Positions 1-5,796 are shown, numbered from the stretch's first letter. The stretch: DNA of 7,401 bases from Atribacteria bacterium SCGC AAA255-G05 (GCA_000405605.1 ASPA01000085.1:1-7401), one strand, 5' to 3'. Translations and numbers: made by a program. The notes: generated by a model not told the origin, from the sequence alone.

Positions 1-156
1 AGTGGATACACTTTAGTAGAAAAACCTTCACCAAAGATTGAAGAAATTGTACAAAATGCAGTATTATATGCAATCCATAAAAAAGGTAAAGATGCGAGGA
101 TGGCTTTTGTAAAGCAGGGATTTTATGTTGTTTTGAAAAAATCTTCCAATGATTAA
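1..156 (+). CDS. 3' end of an unidentified gene, possibly LarA-type racemase/epimerase
   Basis: An open frame runs from the first base to a TAA at 154-156 and gives the last 51 residues of a protein whose start lies outside the window. The tail has an amphipathic helix (PKIEEIVQNAVLYAIHKKGK) followed by a short beta-like segment (DARMAFVKQGFYVVL). This helix plus 'GKDARxxxxxxGxYV' ending resembles, from memory only, the C-terminus of DUF2088/LarA nickel-dependent racemase-type proteins. The match is too short to be sure and could be coincidence. The gene is on the same strand as the aconitase X operon and ends 97 bp before it, with no clear terminator between, so it may be the first gene of the same transcript. 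That it codes is fairly likely; the family is a guess. Confidence 0.5.
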   Translation, partial: SGYTLVEKPSPKIEEIVQNAVLYAIHKKGKDARMAFVKQGFYVVLKKSSND

Positions 157-200
157 TGGGAGGATTGCTTTATTAAGGATACATATAAAAGTAAATATTA

Positions 201-215
201 GATAAGTTAGTTATC
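201..215. promoter_or_regulatory. Small dyad upstream of the aconitase X operon
   Basis: GATAA-gttag-TTATC forms a 5-bp inverted repeat in the 97-bp gap before the operon, about 40 bp upstream of its start codon. It could be a regulator half-site pair or a weak RNA stem. The surrounding DNA is very AT-rich, so chance is a real possibility. I see no convincing -35/-10 pair beside it. Confidence 0.18.
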
Positions 216-253
216 ATATTTTATCTTGTCCAAAGTTTTAATAGGAGAATTCT

Positions 254-1555
254 ATGTATTTAAATAAATATCAACAACAAATATTAGAAGGTAAGTATGG
301 CAGAGGGCCTCAAAAAGCTATGGAAATACTTCGTGCCATGGGTGAAGCACGTGGTGCCGAGAAGATGGTAGAAATTAGTTATGCACATTTAATGCTTCCG
401 GATGTAATGTTTTTTCCTTATGGCAGGCAAGGAAAATGGGGACAAGAATTAATAAGGGATTTAATTCAAGATATTGATCATTTAAGTGTCCCGGCAACTA
501 TTGAACCAAAATTTGTTGATTTGAATATAGCAAAACAGTTGGAATTCTCAGAAGATGAAATCAAAGAGATGAACCAGATTATGGAAAGTGCAGTACGTTT
601 TTATGAAAAATTGGGAGTTATTCCTACTTATTCGGCATTACCTTTTTTTGTATATCCTGGTAAACTAAATCAACACGTTAGTATTGCCGAATCAATTTCG
701 ATACTATGGTACAACACGATCTTTGGTTCGTGCTGTGAAAGAGATGATGGAGTAATTTCACTATCAGCTGCTATTACTGGTTTTGTTCCGGAAGTTGGTA
801 TGCATTTATCTCAGAATAGATATGCTCAAGTTATAGTAAGGATTAAAGATGAATTAGAAGTAAATAATTTTGCAGATTCTGATTTTGATGCCTTAAGCTT
901 GGCTATCAGTCGGAGAACGAAAGAAAAAATACCGGTTATTTCTAATCTTCCCCTTTCTGTTGGTCAAAGTTATACAAAATTAAAACATCTTTTAGCTACC
1001 ATTGCCGTTGAATCTGGATTGCCTCTTTTGCATATGGTAGGAATTACGCCTGAAGCTCCTACATTGGAAACAGCATTAGGCCCTAACCATCATAAAGTAG
1101 AAGAGGTTTTAATTGGTGAGCAAGAAATAAGAGAGGCTTATAATATTGCCTGTACAGCAAAAGAAAATCATATTGATTATGTTTTATTAGGATGTCCTCA
1201 CGTAACCATGAAAGAATTCATGGAAATTATTAAAATTATTGACGAAAAAAAAGTACATCCCAATGTCAAATTTGTTATCTCGACTACTAAACTTTTTAGA
1301 GATACTGCTTCCGATATGGGCTACTTAGATATTCTTAAAAAAGCTGGAGCTATCATAACTGACAGTATGTGTATTGCATTTGCCGGAACAAAGGTAAAAG
1401 GGACAATAGCTACAAATTCTATAAAAGGTGCATTTTTCTATTCCGGTTTTGATCAGGGAAAAGTAAGTCCTGTTTGGTTTGGAAGTACAAAAGAATGCAC
1501 CCATGCAGCAATAGAGGGTAGATGGATCGGAGGTGGGAAATATGGATGTTCTTAA
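254..1555 (+). CDS. Aconitase X catalytic (large) subunit, AcnX/DUF521 family
   Basis: This 433-residue protein is the large subunit of an aconitase X enzyme, a branch of the aconitase superfamily that dehydrates small hydroxy-acids. Known members are archaeal phosphomevalonate dehydratase and bacterial cis-3-hydroxy-L-proline dehydratase. Family features visible: the N-terminal 'ILEGKYGRGPQKAMEIL' segment (10-26), 'AAITGFVPEVGMHL' (172-185), 'LLGCPHVTMKE' (311-321) with C314, 'TDSMC' (369-373) with C373, and 'ATNSIKGAFF' (386-395). C314 and C373 are likely iron or iron-sulfur ligands. The block before AAITG reads 'NTIFGSCCERDDG' (154-166) with two adjacent cysteines, unlike the 'GARTNRE' type I recall from better-known members. 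The start is well supported by AGGAG at 243-247, six bases before ATG. The last 14 bases overlap the small-subunit gene, as expected for a two-subunit enzyme. The protein is cytosolic, with no signal peptide. The family is confident; the substrate is unknown, and the neighbouring UxaA pair argues against simply naming it a hydroxyproline enzyme. Confidence 0.92.
   Translation: MYLNKYQQQILEGKYGRGPQKAMEILRAMGEARGAEKMVEISYAHLMLPDVMFFPYGRQGKWGQELIRDLIQDIDHLSVPATIEPKFVDLNIAKQLEFSEDEIKEMNQIMESAVRFYEKLGVIPTYSALPFFVYPGKLNQHVSIAESISILWYNTIFGSCCERDDGVISLSAAITGFVPEVGMHLSQNRYAQVIVRIKDELEVNNFADSDFDALSLAISRRTKEKIPVISNLPLSVGQSYTKLKHLLATIAVESGLPLLHMVGITPEAPTLETALGPNHHKVEEVLIGEQEIREAYNIACTAKENHIDYVLLGCPHVTMKEFMEIIKIIDEKKVHPNVKFVISTTKLFRDTASDMGYLDILKKAGAIITDSMCIAFAGTKVKGTIATNSIKGAFFYSGFDQGKVSPVWFGSTKECTHAAIEGRWIGGGKYGCS
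1529..1534 (+). promoter_or_regulatory. Ribosome binding site that fixes the AcnX small-subunit start
   Basis: GGAGGT lies seven bases before ATG 1542. The earlier in-frame GTG at 1533 overlaps this Shine-Dalgarno sequence and so cannot be the start it serves. The site lies inside the end of the large-subunit gene, which favours coupled translation. Confidence 0.7.
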
Positions 1556-1976
1556 AGGGAAAAGTGTTTCAAAAAAACATCCAATAGTAGAAGGAAAAGC
1601 ATTAGTGATAAAAGATTTAATTGCTTTTTGGGCTGGTATTGATTGGGAAAGCGGAGATATTGTAGAAGTAGCACATTCTGGTCGTGGACAGAATGTCACC
1701 GGAAAAATATTAGTATTCCCTGCTGGAAAAGGTGGAGCAGGCGAAACTTTTGGTTATTACTATTTATATCGAAACAATAAAGCTCCTCTAGCACTTCTTT
1801 GTAATACTGTTCAAGCAACCACAGTTGCAGGAGCAATAATTTGTAATACACCTATGATTTATGGATTTAAAAAAGATATTCTTAAAGTGATTAAAACCGG
1901 GGATCGCATTCGGGTAAATTCTCAAAAAGGAGAAATCGAGATATTTAAAGAAAATTTGATTTATAGAAAGGAGTGA
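1542..1976 (+). CDS. Aconitase X swivel-domain (small) subunit, DUF126 family
   Basis: This 144-residue protein is the small 'swivel' subunit that completes the active site of the AcnX large subunit encoded just upstream. Visible hallmarks are 'GKALVIKDLIAFWAGIDWES' (18-37), 'VAHSGRGQNVTGKILVFPAG' (43-62), a glycine-rich loop 'GKGGAGETFGYYYLY' (62-76), and 'APLALLCNTVQATTVAGAI' (81-99). In the AcnX small subunits I know best the loop reads roughly GRGSSxxS and carries a serine thought to act in catalysis. Here those serines are Gly, Ala or Thr, which points to a separate subfamily. I chose ATG 1542 rather than the in-frame GTG 1533, because GGAGGT at 1529-1534 is correctly spaced only for the former. 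The gene overlaps the large subunit by 14 bases and is followed after six bases by the UxaA-type small subunit. The family call is firm; the substrate is unknown. Confidence 0.9.
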   Translation: MDVLKGKSVSKKHPIVEGKALVIKDLIAFWAGIDWESGDIVEVAHSGRGQNVTGKILVFPAGKGGAGETFGYYYLYRNNKAPLALLCNTVQATTVAGAIICNTPMIYGFKKDILKVIKTGDRIRVNSQKGEIEIFKENLIYRKE

Positions 1977-1982
1977 TTATAA

Positions 1983-2288
1983 TTGATTAAAAAAAGGACG
2001 ATTGTAATTAATAGTAAAGATAATGTAGCGACAGCTTTGGACGATTTAAAAGCTGGCGAAGTTATCCAGGAAGAGGTTGATAGCCTAAAAAAGAATATTA
2101 AATTAAATCAAGATGTACCCTTTGGACATAAATTTAGTTTGAAAGAGATTCCCTCAGGTTCTCCTGTAATAAAATATGGAGAAATAATTGGTGCAGCAAG
2201 TCAATTAATAAAAGTGGGAGATTATGTCCATATTCACAATGTAAAAAGTAATCGAGGAAGAGGCGATATTAAAGGAGGTTCTCAATGA
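1983..2288 (+). CDS. SAF-domain small subunit of a split UxaA-type dehydratase
   Basis: This 101-residue protein matches the N-terminal SAF domain of altronate/galactarate dehydratases (UxaA/GarD superfamily). Features: 'DNVATALDDLKAGEVI' (13-28), 'VPFGHKFSLKEI' (45-56) with the conserved Gly-His-Lys, 'VIKYGEIIGAAS' (62-73), and the closing 'GDYVHIHNV' (79-87). In UxaA this domain is fused to the catalytic part. Here it is a separate chain, as in the sulfolactate sulfo-lyase pair SuyA/SuyB and other split UxaA homologues. Translation begins at TTG: AAAGGAG at 1967-1973 is nine bases upstream, no in-frame ATG lies nearby, and the GTG at 1973 runs into a stop after five codons. The stop codon overlaps the next gene as ATGA. 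It almost certainly works in a complex with the following gene product in the cytosol. The reaction type is dehydration or related lyase chemistry on a hydroxy-acid; the exact substrate is open. Confidence 0.87.
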   Translation: MIKKRTIVINSKDNVATALDDLKAGEVIQEEVDSLKKNIKLNQDVPFGHKFSLKEIPSGSPVIKYGEIIGAASQLIKVGDYVHIHNVKSNRGRGDIKGGSQ

Positions 2289-3445
2289 GTTTTTTAGGCT
2301 TTCCCAGGGAAGATGGTTCAGTAGGTGTTCGAAATCATATCGGAATTATTTCCGTTGTAGTTTGTGCCAATGATGTAACCTTAAAGATTGCCCAACAGGT
2401 GGAGGGGGCGGTTGCCTTCCTGCATGACCAAGGGTGTACCCAGACTCTCGTAGATTTGGATCAAGTTACCAGAACATTAGTAAATCTAGGTAAAAACTCC
2501 AATTTAGCCGGAGTATTACTGGTTAGTTTAGGTTGTGAATCAGTATTAATAGATGAGATAAGAGAAAAAATAGCCGTATCTGGGAAACCGGTTAAGACAT
2601 TAGGTATTCAAAAGACAGGTGGAATGCTTCCAGCTATTATGGAAGGCTCTCGTATCGCTCAAGAAATGGTTATCAAGGCCTCTACCATAAGACGGGAAAC
2701 CTTTGATGATTCCTATCTATCTATCGGGGTAAAATGCGGTGCTTCTGATACCACTTCAGGGCTTATTTCCAATCCTGCTGCCGGAGCAGCTTTTGATATT
2801 ATATACGATCATGGAGGGACTTGTATCTTCGGAGAGACCACTGAATTTTTAGGTGCCGAACATATTTTAATGCGAAGGGCTGCCACTCCAGAAGTTAAGA
2901 AAAGGATTGAGGAAATAGTCACCCGCATGGAGAAAAGAGCCAAGATGATGGGAGTAGATATACGTGGTGGACAGCCCACCACCGGAAACATCAAAGGAGG
3001 TCTAACTACTATTGAAGAAAAATCTCTCGGTGCTATTGTTAAAGCTGGGACAAGACCTATTCATGATGTCTACGAATATGGTAATAAAATAACTAAAAAA
3101 GGACTCTTTATTATGGATTCACCAGGAAGAGAACCGGAATTTTTAACTGGAGTAGCTGCTGCCGGGGTGCAAATAATTATATTTTCTACCGGAATCGGTG
3201 CACCCCAGGGATTCCCCTTTGTTCCGGTACTTAAAATAACCGGTAACCCTAAAACTGAAAGATATCTTTCTGATCATATTGATAAATTTATTAAGCTTTC
3301 GGAAGAAGGAGAAAACACTATTGCCCAAGCAGGTGAAGAGATATACGAAGAAATAAAGGCCATTGCCTCCGGTAAAAAAACCAAAGCGGAAGTTCTGGGT
3401 TACGGTCAATTTTCCAATATTTTTACCATTGGGCCGGTAATCTAA
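2285..3445 (+). CDS. UxaA-type dehydratase catalytic subunit (altronate/galactarate dehydratase superfamily)
   Basis: This 386-residue protein is the catalytic portion of a UxaA-family, probably iron-dependent, hydro-lyase or sulfo-lyase. Seen directly: the opening 'FPREDGSVGVRN' (6-17, family signature R-x-DG-x-x-GVRN), 'VVVCAND' (24-30, C27), 'LGCES' (82-86, C84), 'GVKCGASDTTSGLISNPAAG' (148-167, C151), 'GETTEFLGAEHILMRRA' (183-199), 'GGQPTTGNIKGGLTTIEEKS' (228-247) and 'FSTGIGAPQGFPFVPVLKIT' (300-319). These blocks occur in the usual order and the length fits a UxaA protein lacking its ~100-residue SAF domain. The start is ATG 2285, overlapping the previous stop as ATGA, with AAAGGAGG at 2271-2278. 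SuyB-like sulfolactate lyase, altronate, galactarate or a novel sugar-acid substrate are all possible. I do not give a gene symbol because motifs visible by eye do not separate these. It ends the AcnX/UxaA operon; no clear terminator hairpin follows in the next 148 bp. Confidence 0.9.
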   Translation: MSFLGFPREDGSVGVRNHIGIISVVVCANDVTLKIAQQVEGAVAFLHDQGCTQTLVDLDQVTRTLVNLGKNSNLAGVLLVSLGCESVLIDEIREKIAVSGKPVKTLGIQKTGGMLPAIMEGSRIAQEMVIKASTIRRETFDDSYLSIGVKCGASDTTSGLISNPAAGAAFDIIYDHGGTCIFGETTEFLGAEHILMRRAATPEVKKRIEEIVTRMEKRAKMMGVDIRGGQPTTGNIKGGLTTIEEKSLGAIVKAGTRPIHDVYEYGNKITKKGLFIMDSPGREPEFLTGVAAAGVQIIIFSTGIGAPQGFPFVPVLKITGNPKTERYLSDHIDKFIKLSEEGENTIAQAGEEIYEEIKAIASGKKTKAEVLGYGQFSNIFTIGPVI

Positions 3446-3580
3446 TATTTTTATAAACATATTTAACAGAAGATTTATGCGATTCAAACACATAATTTTA
3501 CTGATTAAAATGTCGATAAAGCAGTATTAATAATTATGATAAAAATATTAAAATAAAAAAAATGTATAAAATATGTTTAT

Positions 3581-3586
3581 AGGAGG
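3581..3586 (+). promoter_or_regulatory. Ribosome binding site that fixes the nitroreductase start
   Basis: AGGAGG lies seven bases before ATG 3594. An in-frame ATG at 3573 lies upstream of this site and would put the Shine-Dalgarno sequence inside the coding region, so the start is moved to 3594. The adjacent ATG at 3597 is a second, equally in-frame option. Confidence 0.7.
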
Positions 3587-3593
3587 GAAACAA

Positions 3594-4166
3594 ATGATGA
3601 TTAGAGATTTGATTAAAAAAAATAGAAGTTATCGTAAGTTTTACGGAGATTTTTTAATAAAAAGAGAAACGTTAGAGGAATTAGTAGATTTAGCAAGGCT
3701 TTCAGCCTCGGGTGCTAATAAGCAACCTTTAAAGTTTGTTTTATCTTACGGGGAGAGTAAAAATAAATTAATATTTCCTAATATTGGTTGGGCTGCATAT
3801 ATAAAGGATTGGACTGGACCTACCGAAAACGAAAGACCGTCTGCCTATATTATTATACTTGGCGATAAGCAGATAAGTCAGAACTGTAAATGTGATGCTG
3901 GTGTTGCAGCTCAAAGCATTCTTTTAGGTGCAACAGAAAAAGGATTAGGAGGATGTATATTTGGTTCAGTTAAAAAAGAAGAATTAAAAATAGCCTTAAA
4001 GATTAAAGATGAATATGATATTTTATATGTCTTAGCTTTAGGAAAACCCCAAGAAAAGGTTGTGATTGAAAAGGCAAATTCAAGAGGAGATACTCAATAT
4101 TGGAGAGATAATCAAGGCATACTTCATATACCAAAAAAACCTTTGAACGAAATTATTCTAGAATAG
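3594..4166 (+). CDS. Nitroreductase-family FMN oxidoreductase
   Basis: This 190-residue protein belongs to the nitroreductase family, dimeric flavoproteins that use FMN and NAD(P)H to reduce nitro, quinone or other acceptors. FMN-binding features are 'RSYRKF' near the N-terminus (11-16) and 'SASGANKQPLKF' (37-48). Also seen are 'DAGVAAQSILLGATEKGLGG' (101-120), with 'CIF' next, and the C-terminal 'LYVLALGKPQEK' (144-155). The length is normal for the compact subgroup. The start at 3594 rests on AGGAGG at 3581-3586; the preceding 148 bp is very AT-rich and I see no convincing promoter or terminator there. It is on the same strand as the dehydratase operon but far enough away to be its own unit. 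The natural substrate cannot be inferred; such genes are common housekeeping or detoxification enzymes in anaerobes. A link to the dehydratase pathway rests only on position. Confidence 0.88.
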   Translation: MMIRDLIKKNRSYRKFYGDFLIKRETLEELVDLARLSASGANKQPLKFVLSYGESKNKLIFPNIGWAAYIKDWTGPTENERPSAYIIILGDKQISQNCKCDAGVAAQSILLGATEKGLGGCIFGSVKKEELKIALKIKDEYDILYVLALGKPQEKVVIEKANSRGDTQYWRDNQGILHIPKKPLNEIILE

Positions 4167-4186
4167 TTTATAACCTAAAGGGTAGA

Positions 4187-4295
4187 ATATCACGGGTTTG
4201 CCGTGGGTATCTAGCGCGTCTGGCATAGGTATTTGGCAGTGAAAGTCTTAAGCCCTAATACATTACGCATTTCTTTGTAACAATTTAAGAAATGC
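4187..4295 (+). ncRNA. Candidate structured RNA or relic: GC-rich triple-hairpin stretch
   Basis: In the 293-bp gap between the nitroreductase and aldo/keto reductase genes, bases 4191-4255 are about 54% G+C (35 of 65 counted) against strongly AT-rich surroundings. Three successive stems can be drawn. CACGG/CCGTG is at 4191-4195 and 4201-4205, extendable by ATA/TAT across a bulge. GTATT..GGC pairs with GCC..AATAC at 4229-4237 and 4252-4261. A perfect nine-pair stem GCATTTCTT/AAGAAATGC lies at 4267-4275 and 4287-4295. No open frame explains it. In AT-rich genomes such islands are often structured RNAs or remains of mobile elements. The class is unrecognised, the strand is assumed from the neighbours, and no U-tract follows the last stem. 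Confidence 0.35.
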
Positions 4296-4308
4296 AATAG
4301 AGGGGTAG

Positions 4309-4323
4309 AAAATGTAACATTTT
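4309..4323. promoter_or_regulatory. Inverted repeat AAAATGT-A-ACATTTT upstream of the aldo/keto reductase
   Basis: A perfect 7-bp inverted repeat around a single central base lies about 140 bp before the aldo/keto reductase start. The one-base centre suits a protein-binding DNA operator better than an RNA hairpin. AT-richness makes chance plausible. Confidence 0.25.
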
Positions 4324-4356
4324 TGTTTATGCCAATGAAAAGATATTTTATTAACT

Positions 4357-4376
4357 GTTTACAATGAACCGTTTAC
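4357..4376 (+). repeat. GTTTAC direct repeat upstream of the aldo/keto reductase
   Basis: GTTTAC occurs at 4357-4362 and again at 4371-4376, starts 14 bp apart, in the slightly longer context CNGTTTAC. The spacing is not an exact helical turn. It may be a tandem regulator site or chance; no clear -35/-10 pair could be tied to it. Confidence 0.2.
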
Positions 4377-4459
4377 TATTATCATATCATAATATTTTAT
4401 TTTACAAACTACAAAAATTGATATAGAATTTAAAAAAAATAGCGAGAGAAGAAAATAAA

Positions 4460-5281
4460 ATGCCCATTGAAAAAATTATTAAAAATGTAAATATCCCGGT
4501 CCTAGGTCTGGGAACCTGGCGTTTGGCTGGAAAAGAAGCAACTGAGATCGTTAAAAAAGCCCTTCAAATGGGTTATAATCATATTGATACAGCTGAAATG
4601 TACGGTAATGAAAAGCAAATAAGTGAAGCGATTAAAAACTTTGATCGTGAAAAATTATTTCTTACTTCCAAAGTCTGGTATGAAAACCTCAATTATCAAT
4701 CTGTTATCCATGCCTGCAAAGAATCATTAAAAAATCTAGGAACTGACTACCTTAACCTTTACCTAATTCATTGGCCTAACCTTTCTATTGATATGAAAGA
4801 AACTTTCCAAGCATTAAAAGAGCTTTACACCGAAGGATTGATTAGGGCAGTTGGTGTTAGTAATTTTACCATAAGACACCTTAGACAAGCTCTGCCCCTT
4901 TGCCGATCTCTTTCACTCCCTATCGTCACAAACCAAGTTGAATTTCATCCTTTTCTTTATCAGGAATCTCTATTGAATTTTTGCCGGAAAAATAATATTT
5001 ACCTAACTGCCTATAGACCGATTGCCAAAGGTTTGGTTAATGAAAATAAAATCATTAATCAAATAGCAAAAAAGTACCAAAAAACACCCGTTCAGATTAC
5101 CTTGCGATGGCTCATCCAACAGGATATCATTGCAATTCCTAAAGCGAGTTCCGAAAAACATTTGAAAGAGAACCTTGATATCTTCGATTTCGAACTAGAT
5201 CCCTTAGATATTGAAACAATTAAAGAAGTTAATCAGAATAAAAGAATGATCAATAGCGAATTTGCTGATTTTGATGATTAA
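4460..5281 (+). CDS. Aldo/keto reductase (AKR superfamily)
   Basis: This 273-residue protein is an NAD(P)H-dependent aldo/keto reductase, a TIM-barrel enzyme that reduces aldehydes or ketones to alcohols. Its length and 'GLGTWRL' opening (16-22) resemble the bacterial AKR5-type 2,5-diketo-gluconate/methylglyoxal reductase group. The catalytic tetrad is intact: D43 and Y48 in 'HIDTAEMYGNE', K71 in 'LTSKVW', and H104 in 'YLIHWP'. Further family blocks are 'AVGVSNF' (130-136), 'NQVEFHPF' (158-165) and the cofactor-phosphate region 'IPKASSEKHLKENL' (226-239), which suggests NADPH use. The ribosome site (GAGAGAAG, 4444-4451) is weaker than elsewhere in the window. It stands alone after a 293-bp gap with possible regulatory repeats. 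It could reduce a carbonyl product of the upstream dehydratases, but that is inference from position only. The substrate is not determined. Confidence 0.92.
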   Translation: MPIEKIIKNVNIPVLGLGTWRLAGKEATEIVKKALQMGYNHIDTAEMYGNEKQISEAIKNFDREKLFLTSKVWYENLNYQSVIHACKESLKNLGTDYLNLYLIHWPNLSIDMKETFQALKELYTEGLIRAVGVSNFTIRHLRQALPLCRSLSLPIVTNQVEFHPFLYQESLLNFCRKNNIYLTAYRPIAKGLVNENKIINQIAKKYQKTPVQITLRWLIQQDIIAIPKASSEKHLKENLDIFDFELDPLDIETIKEVNQNKRMINSEFADFDD

Positions 5282-5505
5282 ACAATTTATAAAAAAACTG
5301 ATTTACGGATAATAGTATTGAGAAATTTATAGCAAGTCTTTCAATATGCTTATCTAGTTAATTCTACAAATAATTTCCTGGAAATAGTAAATAATATTAT
5401 CGATTAAGTAAGAATAAAAAGTCCCTCGATTTTAATGCACGGCTATTACCATCATTTGAAATTAATACACTGAAAAATAATTAATCTGTAAAATACAGTA
5501 GCTTT
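5282..5505. other. AT-rich intergenic stretch without a recognisable gene
   Basis: This is the left part of the 514-bp gap between the aldo/keto reductase and the regulator. I checked short frames on both strands in the 5400-5505 part and found no recognisable protein piece. A small CTGTA-aaa-TACAG hairpin (5486-5498) is followed by TAGCTTTTT on the plus strand, but the stem is too weak to call a terminator. Confidence 0.4.
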
Positions 5506-5691
5506 TTATCTTGTTGTATTAAAAATTTGATCTACAAACCAATTGGTCATTGCTGCTGATTTTCCATGAGAAGGACAATTTTCCTGTTCTAAAAGTTCAT
5601 CAACAATTGTTTGAATCAAAGGCTGTTGAATATGTTTCGGATCATCAAAATAAAATATGTCAAAATAAAATATTGCAATTAAATGTGACAT
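5506..5691 (-). pseudogene. C-terminal remnant of a Gfo/Idh/MocA-family oxidoreductase
   Basis: Read on the minus strand, residues 14-61 of this frame give 'YFDDPKHIQQPLIQTIVDEL' followed by 'CPSHGKSAAMTNWFVDQI'. From memory this matches the last ~45 residues of many Gfo/Idh/MocA sugar or inositol dehydrogenases, whose ends read like 'QQPLIQTIVDEL...CPSTG.SAARTNWVMDQIL'. A complete family member is about 330-400 residues, and nothing upstream on the minus strand (above 5691) supplies the Rossmann domain. The nominal ATG at 5689-5691 has no ribosome site and is followed by a duplicated low-complexity IFYFD segment. It is therefore best read as a decayed stub, not a working small gene. It suggests a sugar-dehydrogenase gene once stood here, divergent from the SorC-type regulator. 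An overlapping plus-strand frame is not a real gene. Confidence 0.55.
5645..5674. repeat. 15-bp tandem duplication in the oxidoreductase remnant
   Basis: TCAAAATAAAATATG at 5645-5659 is directly repeated as TCAAAATAAAATATT at 5660-5674, matching at 14 of 15 positions. On the minus strand the unit is in frame and doubles the peptide IFYFD. A recent slippage duplication at the decaying edge of the remnant is the simplest reading. Confidence 0.75.
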
Positions 5692-5752
5692 ATGTTATAC
5701 TAAGTAACAAATTACACTTATACCTTATTTTAATTCATTTCTGCTAAAAAAG

Positions 5753-5769
5753 TATAATAATATTATTAT
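5753..5769 (+). promoter_or_regulatory. Likely -10 box embedded in a 16-bp palindrome, regulator promoter
   Basis: A perfect TATAAT at 5753-5758 overlaps the perfect palindrome ATAATAATATTATTAT at 5754-5769. It sits about 27 bp before the start codon of the SorC-type regulator. The best -35 at 17-bp spacing is TTAATT (5730-5735), which is poor. A palindrome over a -10 box is what an autoregulatory operator would look like, but its simple AT composition weakens the case. Confidence 0.4.
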
Positions 5770-5787
5770 CTTTAATTAGAGGGAAAA

Positions 5788-5796
5788 ATGTATTAA
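5788..5796 (+). other. Two-codon upstream ORF overlapping the regulator start
   Basis: AGAGGG (5778-5783) is followed four bases later by ATG-TAT-TAA (5788-5796), whose stop overlaps the regulator ATG as TAATG. The same ribosome site is 12 bases from the regulator's own ATG, which is long. Ribosomes may start on the minimal ORF and reinitiate, giving low regulator output; it may also be fortuitous. Confidence 0.25.

Noticed and set aside
1325..1699. Minus-strand open frame of about 124 residues across the two AcnX genes
   Set aside because: It lies wholly opposite well-supported AcnX coding sequence, has no recognisable domain, and is cysteine/serine-rich as expected for an antisense shadow.
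1983..3445. Naming the UxaA pair SuyA/SuyB (sulfolactate sulfo-lyase)
   Set aside because: The split arrangement matches SuyAB, but other split UxaA homologues exist and no sulfonate genes are nearby, so the specific name is not supported.
2809..3493. Two minus-strand open frames within and past the UxaA catalytic gene
   Set aside because: They are antisense to conserved UxaA motifs and show no family features, so they are shadows.
4191..4295. Group II intron or IS end in the GC-rich stretch
   Set aside because: 'GTGAAAGTC' recalled intron-like RNA, but no domain V hairpin, reverse transcriptase, transposase or terminal repeats are visible.
5486..5513. CTGTA-aaa-TACAG hairpin followed by T's as terminator of the aldo/keto reductase
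   Set aside because: The stem is five AT-rich pairs, the T-run is offset, and it lies about 200 bp past the stop codon.
5550..5747. Plus-strand open frame of 65 residues before the regulator
   Set aside because: No recognisable domain and no ribosome site; it overlaps the minus-strand remnant, whose peptide does match a known family.
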